Of a stretch of DNA of 64,000 nucleotides, positions 47,652-58,094 are shown in pieces (position 1 is the stretch's first letter; each line of letters opens with the position of its first letter). A model generated the notes under the pieces. The model ran no database searches and was not told the DNA's origin. It saw only the letters and a program-made list of their open reading frames with translations. Source of the stretch: Jaminaea rosea. Lineage: Eukaryota > Basidiomycota > Exobasidiomycetes > Microstromatales. The position numbers were made by a program, and so were the translations under genes. Location of the stretch: the NCBI RefSeq assembly GCF_003144245.1, contig NW_020289993.1, positions 62,001 through 126,000 on the forward strand. The letters run 5' to 3'.

Positions 47652-48530
47652 TTACTGGGAAGCGGAGGCGGATGGCGTTGTGTCAGCTCTCTCGTCCCGC
47701 TCACTTTGCTCACATCACGCCTACTTACGTCCCCACCACCATCATCTCCTCCGAAGTCGTCCCCGCCTCCACCATCCTGGTATCCATCCTGATAAGCGTC
47801 CTGCTCCCCATCATTGATCTCGTTGGCAATCAAACCGCCCGCGAGCATACCGCCTCCAAGACCGAGCATACCGGCGCCCATGGGGCCCATACCGCCTCCG
47901 CCCATGCGACGTCCACCTCCCATCATGCCTCCTCCGCCCATCATCCTTCCCTGCTGTTGTGGGTAGCCGCCGCCGTAGCCGCCACCCATCATGGGCTGCT
48001 GCTGCATCGGGTAGCCCTGTTGAGGATAACCGCCCATCATTTGCTGCTGCTGAGGGTATCCACCACCGTAACCTCCCTGCTGCTGTGGTGGGGGAGCTCC
48101 TGACGGGGGAGCGTAGCCTCCCTGCGATCGACCGCCTTCTTCATCGAGAGGGTGGACCCAGATTGAGCGTGGGGGCTGGGCGCGCGTGTCGACGAAGAAG
48201 TTGCGTTTGCTGAGAGTGAGAGCAGAGGAGGTCAGAGTAGGGTCCTTGCGAGGAGGGATGGGCTGCATACACTCACTAGTTCTCATCCCATTGCTTCACC
48301 CAACCGTCTGGCAACGGACGATCGTCGCCGCCGCCTCCTCCTCCTCCGCCGTATGGCTGCTGTTGGTGCTGAGGGTAAGAAGACTGCTGAGGGTAAGAGG
48401 ACTGCTGAGGGTAGGATGACTGTTGAGGATATCCTCCGCCCCCTCCTCCATAGCCGCCGCCACCACCACCACCGTAGCTCGAGTGCTTATTGGACGAGCC
48501 TCCGCTCGTCAGCTTGTCGAGAAACCCCAT
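47652..48530 (-). CDS. Wwm1-like WW-domain protein, Gly/Gln-rich
   Basis: 245 aa from exons 48277-48530 and 47729-48209; the third exon contributes only the stop codon (47652-47654). Starts MGFLDKLTSGGSSNKHSSYG, then Gly tracts and repeats of YPQQSS. A WW domain follows: RPLPDGWVKQWDENYKRNFF across the first intron, then VDTRAQPPRSIWVHP. The rest is YPQQQ/GGY repeats, a hydrophobic Gly patch (MGAGMLGLGGGMLAGGLIAN) and an acidic Asp/Gly tail (DDFGGDDGGGD). This order (WW, Q/P/Y-rich region, glycine zipper-like GGLLGVGAGLLGG patch, D/G tail) is that of yeast Wwm1, a WW protein that interacts genetically with metacaspase. The glycine patch suggests membrane association. Orthology is inferred from layout. 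Confidence 0.82.
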
Positions 48531-49051
48531 GATTGTTGATCGCTTTGCTGGTCTAGACTTGAATGGATGGATGTACTGTCTGGGGAAACAAGATGATGCG
48601 TTGCAGCGATTGAATGAATGGAGAAAGGATGGGAAGCGGCGGGGAGAAAGGCGGTGCGAAATGACGTTTGCCTCGTGCTGCGAGGGCGGGCGTGTGGGCT
48701 GAACGTGGAGGATGGCTGAGCGAAGTGAAGCGCTTCAGTCGGCCGGTCTTGGCACGGCGGACCGATCTCAGACGGGAGGCCGATTGCCGGCGCGGAGAAA
48801 GGGCGAAAGTTGCTCCTCAACTCAACACCACCACATCTCGACGGTGCTGCGAAGCTCACCACCACGATAATGACGACACTGATCTTTGATTCGATGTGAC
48901 ACAACAGAGAGCGTATGAAGACGTCTGGAGCAAATCGAGATTCAAGACGAGGTAAGGAATTGAGCTAAGCGCACTGCGCGTCAGCACGACGCTCAGCGTC
49001 GCGCAACTCGACTTCACGTCATTGCTCGCCTTGTCCTCCATCTCTTCGACC
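48531..49051. other. Intergenic boundary
   Basis: Separates the conserved genes from the minus-strand orphan island. No gene is supported. Confidence 0.45.
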
Positions 49052-49800
49052 TCATGACCCATCATCGGATGGTGGAGGGTGGCACTTGGTGCAAGCATCC
49101 TTATATTTCTGCTCGTCAGCATGCCCCCAGACTTCGCCCCACCTAGCGAGAGGGAGGATGGAAGGAAGGAAGTGACGGCGTCAGTTGCCAAAAGTGGGTG
49201 GTAGGGGGCAGCACACATGATACGGTACGCGCACCGAGAGCATGCCTTGAGGTGGCTGAACCAACTTCGTCGCATGACATGTGTGTCGTCGATGTCATTG
49301 AGGTCACGGGTGGTGGCAATTTCGGTGGCCAACGCCTCACCGCCGCTGCATTCATCACAAGCAGGCTTGTACGCTGGGGTGTTGTCCTTCCCGATCAAAG
49401 TGCCAAATGAGCACCGATAGCAGCTTTTGACGCGGCTGAAGAAGCTACGTGGCATCATATGGACCTCCTTGGGACCGGTGTTGCGAGTAGGGATGGCTGC
49501 GGCCCGCGTCAAAGCCGCGCAGAGTAGGCGGCCGCGTTTGGAGGAAGAGAGACGATGTGGGCGTTGAGCCAAAGGACTTCGTCGAATCTACGTCGCGGGT
49601 GGGACCAACGGCATCGCTTACTCACCTTCGCTGTGATTAGCACCGAATTCGAGGTCACGGATGACATTGGCATCAAAGATATTCATGGAGTCCACAGGGA
49701 CGCCAGGCAGGGGCGTGGCCTTGGACATGATGCCAAAGACGAAGAGCGTAGCGATGGTCATGAGCGCGAAGAAGCGCATATACGAAGTGGTGAGGGACAT
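49052..49800 (-). CDS. Secreted protein with duplicated Cys-pair module
   Basis: Exons 49626-49800, 49217-49496 and 49052-49142 join in frame to 181 aa. The N-terminus MSLTTSYMRFFALMTIATLF continues hydrophobic and ends in a plausible cleavage region (SKATPLPG), so it is predicted secreted. The body has two related modules: RSFFSRVKSCYRCSFG with a later ACDEC, and RSWFSHLKACSRCAYRI with a later ACTKC, the second completed across the last intron. Each module is thus CxxC - 15 to 21 residues - CxxC. Such spacing could bind zinc or form disulfides. No known family recognised. It lies at the left end of an all-minus-strand cluster of orphans and resembles a candidate effector; that role is inference. 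Confidence 0.7.
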
Positions 49801-51212
49801 GATGTCGCAAAGGGAAGTAGTAGCAGTTGAGGGTGCTCAAAGATTGCCTTGGGTGGTCTGACCGGAAGAAGCGAACGGAGAGGGGTCATCACCATTGGCC
49901 GCCGTTTTATACCACGGCCGGCGAGCTGACGTGCTCGACAAGATCATCCCAGGGAACGTTGCCCTCCCCCAAGCAAACAATCCGGCCCCATATCTGGCGA
50001 AACAGATATTGCGTCACTGCCCGAGAGGTCGATCTCGATCTCAACAGCGCGATCTGGACGTCACAGCAAACGTGCAAAGTGGGAGGAAGCGAAGAGCGAC
50101 GAGCGAGGAGGAGATACGCCCAGAGAGGTCACGCCAGCCCATCTCTCGTTACTGGGTCACACAGACACGGTCATTGAGTCATAGCTATGGCCGACGCCGC
50201 CATAGCGGCACGATATGGTCCCGGAGCTCGACACGTACGAGAGGATGACTCGCCGCGCCAGGATGAGCGAGGAGACGGGACAAGCACAGTCCGCCAGGTC
50301 AACGCCGTCCTTCGAGTTTGACCTGGCCCTGAACAAGAGGAGCGATGATGGGCTTGTCCTAGCAATGAGAGCGAGCAGCGTCCATGACATCGTCAAGGAT
50401 CCAGTCGCTGAGGTCGAGACTGACCCTGCTGCCCGACTCAGCCATCGACACGCCCCCTTGGCTACGTCGTCACTACCACAACGTGGTTCATCAGCACGAG
50501 ACCGGAGCTGAGCAAGAAACTTCGTGCCCATAGTCTGTGTACGTGCCAGCAGGTAAGAGGTGCATGTAGCGATTTGGTAAAGTTACCTACTCGGAGGGCT
50601 ATCAGATCTACGATACCGAGGCCAAGCCCAATGCATTCGCGAGCGCCCAGCAATGGGCTCTCCAACGGCCAACCACAGCTCGTTGCGCGTGTTCTCATCG
50701 CCCCACATGCCTCGTGGCGCCATCTCTTCGACTCGCTATGGCAGGGCGTGATGCAAGGGAAGCGCTCGTCACGAGAACGTGAGCTGATGACGGTGACAGA
50801 AAGATCGAATTGAGACAACAACATATCAAGTCAAAAGCATGAGCCGGATCAGGTCGGTCTAGAGGGGAGAGCCACGCGGCGTGCCGGCGCGTGCGCGGTT
50901 GCGACTTCTCTTGACCTCCCTCCTCCCCTCTACACCTTACGTGGTATCGTACAGCTATCCTGACAGCCAGCAGGATCATTTGCCGATGCATTCACGGCAG
51001 TCAGCTGAGCAGCCAGGATCCTGGAGGGCGGCTACCACGACGCAGGATCTTGAGGGAGGAGCGGGCAAAAGGTCAATCTCGGCCGCCCAGAAATGATGAA
51101 AGAGCCGCGTACTCACCCGCAGTCAGCGCAGCGAAGGAGGTGATGCCAGAAGCTCCTGCGCTTGTGAATCTCCTCCATGTCACGAGGGTCGACTACGGTG
51201 GGGTGGGGGACA
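49801..51212. other. Gap in the orphan island
   Basis: 1.4 kb. Minus-strand frames (50157-50531, 50462-50824) are open but have no signal peptide, clear splice chain or similarity to the neighbours. A decayed or unresolved family member is possible. Confidence 0.35.
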
Positions 51213-51749
51213 TCAGAGGTGCTCGGCAAGTCTGATCAGCAGATTCTTCTCACCATCGTCTCCATCAAGGCTCGACATCTTCTCCCTCTCGACAAGCATA
51301 GGCTGCTCAGAGGCCTCGCCCATGCAAGAGGCAAGGGCCTTGGCATGCCATTTCTTGCGGCGGACGTCGGCTTCTTCGGCAGAGATGTTGCCTACGGGGA
51401 GGACAGCATCGTGTCAGCTGCAAGCCTCGTCATCAGGCAGCAAAGAATCGACGCACCAGAGAAGCGGTCGGCGCCAAGGCGCATTTTAGCGTGAGCAATG
51501 ACGGCGGCCTTGGCCTCCTCGAGATCAAAGGCTGGGCATAAGTGTCGTCAACAGTGAGCGCATGAACGTCTTGAAGCCTCGCAAGCTGCTGCAGCACTCA
51601 CTGTGGTTGGAGATGACGCGAGGCTCAAGGTCGCGAGCCATACCGCGAGCAGCGTTGATGTCGACGGTATCCATGGCCGTCGTAGGAGCGGCGTGGGTGA
51701 GGTTGGCCAAGAGGACAAACAGGATGGCGATGAGGGTGAAAAGACGCAT
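51213..51749 (-). CDS. Small secreted protein, unknown
   Basis: Exons 51602-51749, 51457-51531 and 51213-51391 join in frame to 133 aa. A classic signal peptide opens it: MRLFTLIAILFVLLANLTHA, cleaved near AAP. The mature part contains TAMDTVDINAARGMARDLEP, an amphipathic FDLEEAKAAVIAHAKMRLG segment, GNISAEEADVRRKKWHAKAL, a single Cys (SCMGE) and a charged end (LIRLAEHL). The start and gene layout (short signal exon, then two further exons, minus strand) match the other secreted genes here, although sequence similarity to them is weak beyond the signal region. Function unknown; candidate effector. Confidence 0.65.
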
Positions 51750-52268
51750 GGTGGGGAAGGCGGTTGAGATCATGGTTGGTAGCTACAGCTAGTCTTTGGT
51801 GTAAGGCTTTCTAGCACTGCAGTTGAAGGCTTGGGCGTAGCGGTGGTACAGGTCGGTTACAGGAGTAGGCGAAATGGGGCAATTTGGAATGGGGAGCACA
51901 AGACTGAGGTCTCGGTAGTCAGCTCACCCACCTTCTTATACCTTTTGGCCAGCTCAGCTCCTCACTTCACATCTCGATACAGGGAGGCTGTGCACAGACC
52001 TCATTAGCTGACGTTGTGCCCGGGAGATATCAGGGAGCAAAGAGACAACGTTCCTACCGCGACCCACCATCCCACAGATTGCGGAGAAACGGATGCACTG
52101 TACGAACAATCACCTCATCTAGCCGGCGGCGAGTGGCGGCCTTCGCATTTGGGCCAATCGCCACGCCGGGCGGTCACTGCTTGTCGAGCATCTCGATGGC
52201 TGCGTGGAGATCGGCCGCTGGTGCGGGGTAGCAGCTGTGATGCAAGACGGCGTGGTAATGGCGACGAG
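51750..52268. other. Intergenic in the orphan island
   Basis: Promoter side of the 133-aa secreted protein gene. A TATA-like tataccttt occurs near 51936 on the plus strand. No gene is seen. Confidence 0.45.
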
Positions 52269-53074
52269 TCAACGTGTTGCGCTACGAGCGAGGGTCAGAT
52301 ACGAGCCTTGACTGACCCTGCCAATGACATTGACCTCCACCTCGATAGGGCCGAGGGCTAGCGGCGGCACGGCGGTTAGGGGGACTGAGCCGTAGGGATT
52401 AATGAGATCCCGACAGTGGATGGCAAGAACAGCGGCAGCAACGGCGCCGGCGGTAGAGCGCGACTTTGGCCCACAAAAGGCGGGAAGTTAATCGCCCACA
52501 AGATCCAATCAGCCTGATTCCACTCACCGAAATGGTGTCAGCGAGCTTAATGAGCGAGGGAGGTTGAGCACAGCCCACCAATTCATCTGCGGAGGTTGGA
52601 GAGGCGCCAGATTCATGATGACGGCAATGGTGGTGGGAGAGCGAGAGATAAGCTACCTTCGAGGTTTTGGCAACGTGCAACCTGCCTGCGCTCATGGTTG
52701 GTACCATTCACCGTCGCTGAGCATTTGACCTTCGCGAACATCGTGGAGCTTGAGGATGGCGGACGACCGGCATGGCCCGCAGCACCAGCGGGTCGGGCTA
52801 TTTGAGCTCCCTTTCGCCTGGAACGCGAGCTCAAGTTTGGCGCACAGATCATCCCTTCTCGACCATGATTCGCCCACCTACCAGTACCCTCGACCCTTCG
52901 GCGAACCAGCCCAGGCGTCGCCGAGTCTCGCGAAGCTCGGCAATATTTTTGACTCTCGCCGTGCTCACCTGAAACTCCTTCTATTGGTGACAGCGTGAGG
53001 CGTGGCATGTCTATGGCACTGCCGGGTGTGTCGTTGTACAGTGGTCTATGGAACAGCACGTAACATCGCGCCAA
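52269..53074 (-). CDS. Hypothetical protein, three exons
   Basis: Exons 52657-53074, 52528-52586 and 52269-52463 join in frame to about 223 aa (a shorter start at 53008 is possible). The most coding-like part is MFAKVKCSATVNGTNHERRQ, ARCQNLE joined to DELVGCAQPPSLIKLADTI, then AGAVAAAVLAIHCRDLINPY and LGPIEVEVNVIGRVSQG. The N-terminal third is Arg/Ser-rich with no signal peptide and may not be translated. Not recognised; it sits among the secreted genes on the same strand. Confidence 0.4.
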
Positions 53075-53153
53075 CGAGACCTTCGTCTCGCTGCGCTAGC
53101 AGAGCAGCTGCTTGAGTTCTTCATCTCTCCCCGACATCCGCATTAAGTCCTGC

Positions 53154-53763
53154 TCAGTCCCCATGAATCATCACCTGGCACGCATCTGAACACTCGTCAC
53201 GCCTGCTGGGGGTAATAATTTTGCCGACTGCGGACGCCGCGCTCCCAGTCCGAGAACCTGGGGCTACTTCTCCCGCCACGCAGCCAATGCAACTCGTTAT
53301 GGCGGCGAGCTTGTTGAGAAGCTTGCCCAATTTGAAGCGAGGTCTGAGGCTGGGCTCTGCGCGCGAGAGGTGAGGTGGTGTCCTGAGCGGGCAGGACGAA
53401 GAGAACCGGTACATGGCTCACCACCGAGGATATCTGGACCGATGAGGACCGATGGCTCTGCAAAAACGCTCAAGTGATTGGTCGCAACCTTGACCGTATT
53501 CACGCTTTTATTTCCAACTGTTACGACCTCTACTGTGTTGGGCAAGAAAATGTACCTTGTCAACATCCAATCAGCAGAACCCGCTCCTCGCGGTACTCAC
53601 TGTGAGGTAAAGCATCGTTGTCCCTGCTATCGGTTGTCACCAAGTCTGGCCACCTGCCCAGCCCCTTTGGCGATGGCCTGCCATCGGATATGGGGCGAGC
53701 CAGCGTCAACACCAGGATGACGGCGAGGATGAGAGGTGCTTGCGCTACAGTGCGAAAGAGCAT
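53154..53763 (-). CDS. Secreted protein with terminal Cys motifs
   Basis: Exons 53601-53763, 53422-53532 and 53154-53356 join in frame to 158 aa. The N-terminus MLFRTVAQAPLILAVILVLT is a strong signal peptide with likely cleavage near ARP. The central exon reads IEVVTVGNKSVNTVKVATNH. The last exon has RFKLGKLLNKLAAITSCIGC, then a loop and DECSDACQVMIHGD. The SCxxC motif preceded by a basic-hydrophobic helix, followed by a second Cys pair near the end, resembles one module of the 181-aa protein at 49.1-49.8 kb. Three-exon structure and orientation also match. A common origin is plausible but not proven. Candidate effector, function unknown. Confidence 0.65.
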
Positions 53764-55301
53764 GACTGGCCAAGACGGGAGGTGGTCGGACAGGGAGGTA
53801 GAAGAGCTTGAGAAGAGTAATGCTCAAGTACTGTACGCAGCTGCAAGACTGAATCACAGCAGTGGTGCAGCCATATGGTACGACTGCAGCTCTCGGTCTG
53901 GCCTCATCGGCCCTCGGGCGCCCATCGTGTCCGAGCCGAGACCGGTAGACCTCCTTTAGCGGTCGATCAGGATGCAAGGATCTCAAGAACCGTAAGTGTA
54001 GGCGTTGACCTCAGCAACGAAGCTGCGGAAGGGCGGTGCGCTCGATCCGCGTAAGATCATCGAATGATGCAGCCGTAGGCGTCACAGCTCCCACACTCGA
54101 TTCTGCCGAATGCGCTGGGTAGCTTTCAACATAGTCAACGAAAGTGGAGCGGGAAGATCTGCGCAGGCTCGGCGGCAAGTCCGGGGAGAAGCCAAAATGT
54201 TGGTTGCGCTCTCCAAAGGATGAGCTTTGCAACGCACTGATGGAGTCCCGAGGCGCTCGTGTCCGTGGCAACGAAAAGCAAGTTGTCCCCTGCGCATCGC
54301 ATACGCCGCTCACCAGCAACGAGAGAGGAGGGGCGGTTCCGCCACGCCTTGCAGCGAGCTGGCACCGTTGACTAACGCCAGACGAAGATGGCAGCACTGC
54401 AGGCGATATGATTGGTATTGATCGAATGAAGGAACGGTACCGACAAGAGACAGCTGGGGCGTAGAATCCATGAGCCCGAAAAAGCGAAGCGCCGATCATT
54501 GGGACTTGTGCGGTGAAGAAAGCGCGGGCTCTTCACGAATAGAGACAGATCCTATAGGCAGGATACAGGAGGGTCAGCATGACTCCCTTAGAGGCGCAGC
54601 TAAATCTGTCCTTCCTTGAAAAGTACTGACGAGAGGACTTGCGCTACGCAGGCTGAGAAAGTGTGGAATGGTTGTAGGCGATGCCCTGGGGGGATCGATG
54701 CTTGAATGACGGTCGCGAGTGCTGACCAACGAAAAGACTGAGCACGGTGACGTCCCTTGAATTGCTGTGATGTGCCTTGAGGGTGCACGAGGAATGTACT
54801 GAGCTCCGAGGTGGGCCGCAAGAGGGTTTACCGATGGACGGGGGTGAGCAAACTTGTGCTATGGCTTGGACTTGTGTTGGAAGTGGAAAAGGGCCCAGCT
54901 GCCAAGGCTGTACGAGGCTGTACGCCAGACGTGGAGTCGCGATGAAACTGCATTGCATGTTCAGCTGATTGGCCTTCTCGAGGCGGGTCTCGAGGTCGAA
55001 GCGAGCGAAGGCGAGCTTCATGCGTTGCTCGAGGGGGTTGAGGAAGAAGGACTCCTCGATTAGGCGCTTCATGACTGGGGGGATGGTGCAGGAAAAGGAG
55101 TTCTTGATAGTTGTGCGTGTGGGAGTGGATTACTTTGAGCGTGCATCGAGCCAGAGATATGCTGAGACCGCGACAAGGATGTGGCTAAGATGTTGGGAGT
55201 GATGAGGAAGAGAGGCGTAGTGGAGTCCGCTAAATCGAGTTGCCCGGCCTCTCTTGCGACTTCGACCGAAGCGCGACTCGCAGCCGGCGTTGACTGGCTG
55301 C
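53764..55301. other. Gap with unresolved open frames
   Basis: Minus-strand frames at 54011-54499 (starting MIGASLFRAHGFYAPAVSC) and 54644-55072 (starting MKRLIEESFFLNPLEQRMKL, then AFARFDLETRLEKANQLN) look partly coding. The second follows a CCCCAG acceptor and has a strongly amphipathic start. Neither could be built into a complete gene or tied to a family. Confidence 0.35.
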
Positions 55302-55745
55302 TCAGCAACGACGAGCTACCAGATGCTGGTACCTGCTGGCCATATCCTCCTCATACCAGACGACCCTCTCCGCCACGTACTTCACATTCCATAGACCAGC
55401 CATAAGAGGCTCCATGCCAGCCCTCGACACCTCGAAGTCGGGTTCTAACCAGTCGTCAGGCCATTTATCGCCAGGCAGAGGAAACTGTCGATCATCATCA
55501 CTCCACTGCTCCCCAGGATCGCAGGTCTGGGCAGCATTGAGCATCCTGTCGTAAAAACTGAGGCAGTTTGCTCGGAGATCCTCCAGCCCGCGCTCCAAAG
55601 ACTCGAGGCGGAGGATGGCCAAGTACTGCTGTGCTCGCGCATTAGGAGTGCGTATCTTAAAAATGAGAGCATCTAGGTCGCGAGAGAGGTCGACGATCTG
55701 CTGCGGGCATTGCTTGTAGGCCTCTTGAAGGTTTGCGAAGGGCAT
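55302..55745 (-). CDS. Orphan tandem family, member 1
   Basis: 147 aa in one exon, start chosen at MPFANLQEAYKQCPQQIVDL by alignment with member 2 (both begin MP-x-A and reach a CP motif). It continues SRDLDALIFKIRTPNARAQQ, RLESLERGLEDLRAN and a second half with W-rich DDWLEPDFEVSRAGMEPLMA, YVAERVVWYEEDMASRYQHL. The first helix (L-x-D-L-x-R-x-L/I/V-D-x-L) is shared by all four members. It lacks the basic C-terminal exon found in members 2 and 3, or that exon is undetected. No signal peptide or known domain; predicted mostly helical. Function unknown. Confidence 0.65.
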   Translation of the reverse strand: MPFANLQEAYKQCPQQIVDLSRDLDALIFKIRTPNARAQQYLAILRLESLERGLEDLRANCLSFYDRMLNAAQTCDPGEQWSDDDRQFPLPGDKWPDDWLEPDFEVSRAGMEPLMAGLWNVKYVAERVVWYEEDMASRYQHLVARRC

Positions 55746-56206
55746 CGTGAGGTGAGAGTTGGGGAGGAGGGAAGGGAAGGTTGATGAGATGGTGAGGGAA
55801 GACATTCTTCGGCACGAGAGGAGCAAGGGCGGCCCGTCACGTCGAAGCGCGAGCGGGAAGCAGCAGCGGCTGATTGGTTTGACGGAACAGACTCAGTAGC
55901 TGCTCAAGCCACTGCCATTATGCTTCCTTCCTTCTGCTGCCATCAACTTCACCATCAAGAGTCGCGCACACTCAGTGGACAAAGTAGGAGGAAAAAGATC
56001 AGGTGTGTGGCGAAAGAAATCAGGATCGACATCAAAGAGCAATGAGAGGCTGATGTTGGTACAGTAGACAGCCCACCAGTGGGCACCAGGCGTGGATGTG
56101 ATGAGATTGAGACTATCAGAAGCAGGTGCAAAACAAGACGTACGGCAGATCTAGACGGCTGATCAGACTGAGGTTGGGCGCCCGGGCGCCGGCGATTGTT
56201 AGGCGT
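55746..56206. other. Spacer between family members 1 and 2
   Basis: 461 bp; holds the promoter of member 1 and the 3' UTR of member 2. Nothing else is seen. Confidence 0.5.
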
Positions 56207-56854
56207 CTAAGACGCTGGCGGCAATGCTTGACGAGATGCTAAGGAGGGCACGACGGGCACACGGCTCACGAAGGGTAAGAATCTGCGCGCCAGCTTTTTT
56301 TTTATGAAGGCTGAAAAGGAGGGGTCGGCTGCATCGAGACGTCGGGAAGGAGAGAAAATTCAGCGCCTCGCGCATGCGGTACCACCCTGAGCCGCTGCTC
56401 GCCACTCACGATCAAGCGCTTCCCCGGTCAAGACTCGTTCCAGCTCATGCCTCAGCTGAATCAGTTCTTCAGCAAGCTGAAGCATCGCTTGACGTATTGC
56501 AACGATTGGTTCGGCCCCTTGCGCCGCCAACCACTCGTTGTTGATTCTGAGCCATGGCGGTCCCCAAGGATCGATGTATTCGTAATACCTCTGGCGAAGA
56601 GGGGCGGGTGTGCGATCGATGCCGGTGTTGTAGTTCTCCAAGCTTCTAGCCCGGATGGTGATGTAGATGTCGTACTTGCGCTTGGCCTCGGTGTAGCGCT
56701 CTCTCTGAGCAGCATTGAGCTGAGGAGGATAATGTCTTGCACGCGCGCCGAGATCTGCTACCAGGCTGTCGATGGTCCTGGCGAGGTGAGTCAACAGCCT
56801 TGGACAGGCGCGCAGAGTGTGCTCCAGGGAGGTTGTGCAGATTGCGACTGGCAT
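56207..56854 (-). CDS. Orphan tandem family, member 2
   Basis: Exons 56410-56854 and 56207-56310 join in frame to 182 aa. Starts MPVAICTTSLEHTLRACPRL, then LTHLARTIDSLVADLGARAR (shared first helix), YTEAKRKYDIYITIRARSLE, a W/P-rich turn (DPWGPPWLRINNEWLAAQG) and ALRQ-type second-half helices (AMLQLAEELIQLRHELERVL). The last exon is basic and hydrophobic: FIKKKLARRFLPFVSRVPVV, ending ALPPAS. It has the same length as member 3 and a terminal basic exon in the same place. An upstream in-frame Met would add about 40 residues but is not favoured. No known domain. Confidence 0.7.
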
Positions 56855-57282
56855 TGCGGCATAGACCTGAGTGGGCTGAGGATGGCAATGATGGATGTTG
56901 TGGAAGGACGGAAAGGCAAGCAGAGGCGCGTAGGCACGCCAGTCCGTCGAGGCGCGGGTAGAGCTCAGCGTGCACACTCGCGAGAGGAATACGATGGCGC
57001 CACGGAAGGCGAGTCAATGCTGTCATTGTGACGATGCTGGTGACGACGTACGCTCGAGAGATGTCGAGACAAGGAAGCGGCTCTGCATGTACCAACTTTG
57101 TCACGCTACAATCTCAATTCCAATCGAGCCCACAACCATGCCGTTAAGCTTTCCATTGACATTGTCTGCCAAGCCTTCACTTGTCCGGGCGAACGGCAGT
57201 GAAGGGCGAGGATGCCCGCCTCCCGGTCTCTAGAGATCTCTACCAATTGCTCAATCCTCAGATCCAGCAATGTGATTGCACT
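56855..57282. other. Spacer between family members 2 and 3
   Basis: 428 bp; no gene seen. Confidence 0.5.
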
Positions 57283-57925
57283 TCAGGGACAGAGGTCGTG
57301 TGACAGAAACCATGCGGCGGGAACACTTTGCACCGTAGCTCGCCTTCCTTGTCTCAGTCTCCTCCATGTCCTCCAGAATTGAAGAGGCAGTCCTGCGTCG
57401 GAGAAAAACTTGATCAGCTCATGCTGTCGATCACGTCTACAAGGCATTCGCTGCACTCACCATTCTTTGGAGACTCGTATGCTGCAATGCGTTCCAAGTG
57501 CTCCTTCATGTCTTGAAAGCTAGCGCGCGAGTGCCATATGAAGCTGATCAGCGCCGTGACTCGATCCTTGAAGATGGCAGGAGGCTGTTCGCGTGACCTA
57601 GTCAAGGCAGTGTACTGTAATACCGCATTGTCTCTGGCAGATCATCCGACCATTCTTTGAGGGCCAGATCATAATAGATCATATCGGCCCTCTGGTAGTA
57701 CTCTACAAACATCTCACGCTTGAAGTCAGTATGGTTCCTTAGCTCTTCAGGCCTCATCCAGATCGGAAAGAGGAGGGCGCGGAGCTTACGGGAACGTAGC
57801 CGCGCCACGAGATCGTCAACTTCGCGGGCGAGGTCTGTCAAGTCCTCGGGGAAGCCGCGTAAGAGGTCAGTGAGGGGTCGCTCACCCCTTGTCGGAGGCA
57901 GCCGAGGTTCTCCGATGGTGGCCAT
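57283..57925 (-). CDS. Orphan tandem family, member 3
   Basis: Exons 57624-57925, 57461-57597 and 57283-57392 join in frame to 182 aa, the same length as member 2. The first intron would be only 26 nt (GTATTA...TTGACTAG); without it the frame stops at MRYYSTLP and the second-half helices are lost. Start MATIGEPRLPPTRGERPLTD, then LLRGFPEDLTDLAREVDDLV (shared helix), ARLRSRKLRALLF, FKREMFVEYYQRADMIYYDL; after the intron FKDRVTALISFIWHSRASF and MKEHLERIAAYESPKNG; last exon basic (FWRTWRRLRQGRRATVQSVP). The product is helical with no targeting signal and no known domain. Confidence 0.7.
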
Positions 57926-58094
57926 GGTTGCTTGGCAGGGATCGATGGATGTGAGAAGAGGGGAAAAGAGAAGGTTAGATAGCGTTGTGATCCGCTATCG
58001 GCAACTCTTCGAACCAAGCGTGGGCTCGTCTCGGCGGCGAAGCAAGGGTCTCGGACGCTACTGTTCGCAGCTGCTTGCAGCTTGGTCTCAGCGG

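Noticed and set aside
53764-55301. Joining the MKRLIEESFFLNP frame to member 1 as its missing basic last exon
   Set aside because: The position is attractive, but none of the visible donors gives the required splice phase.
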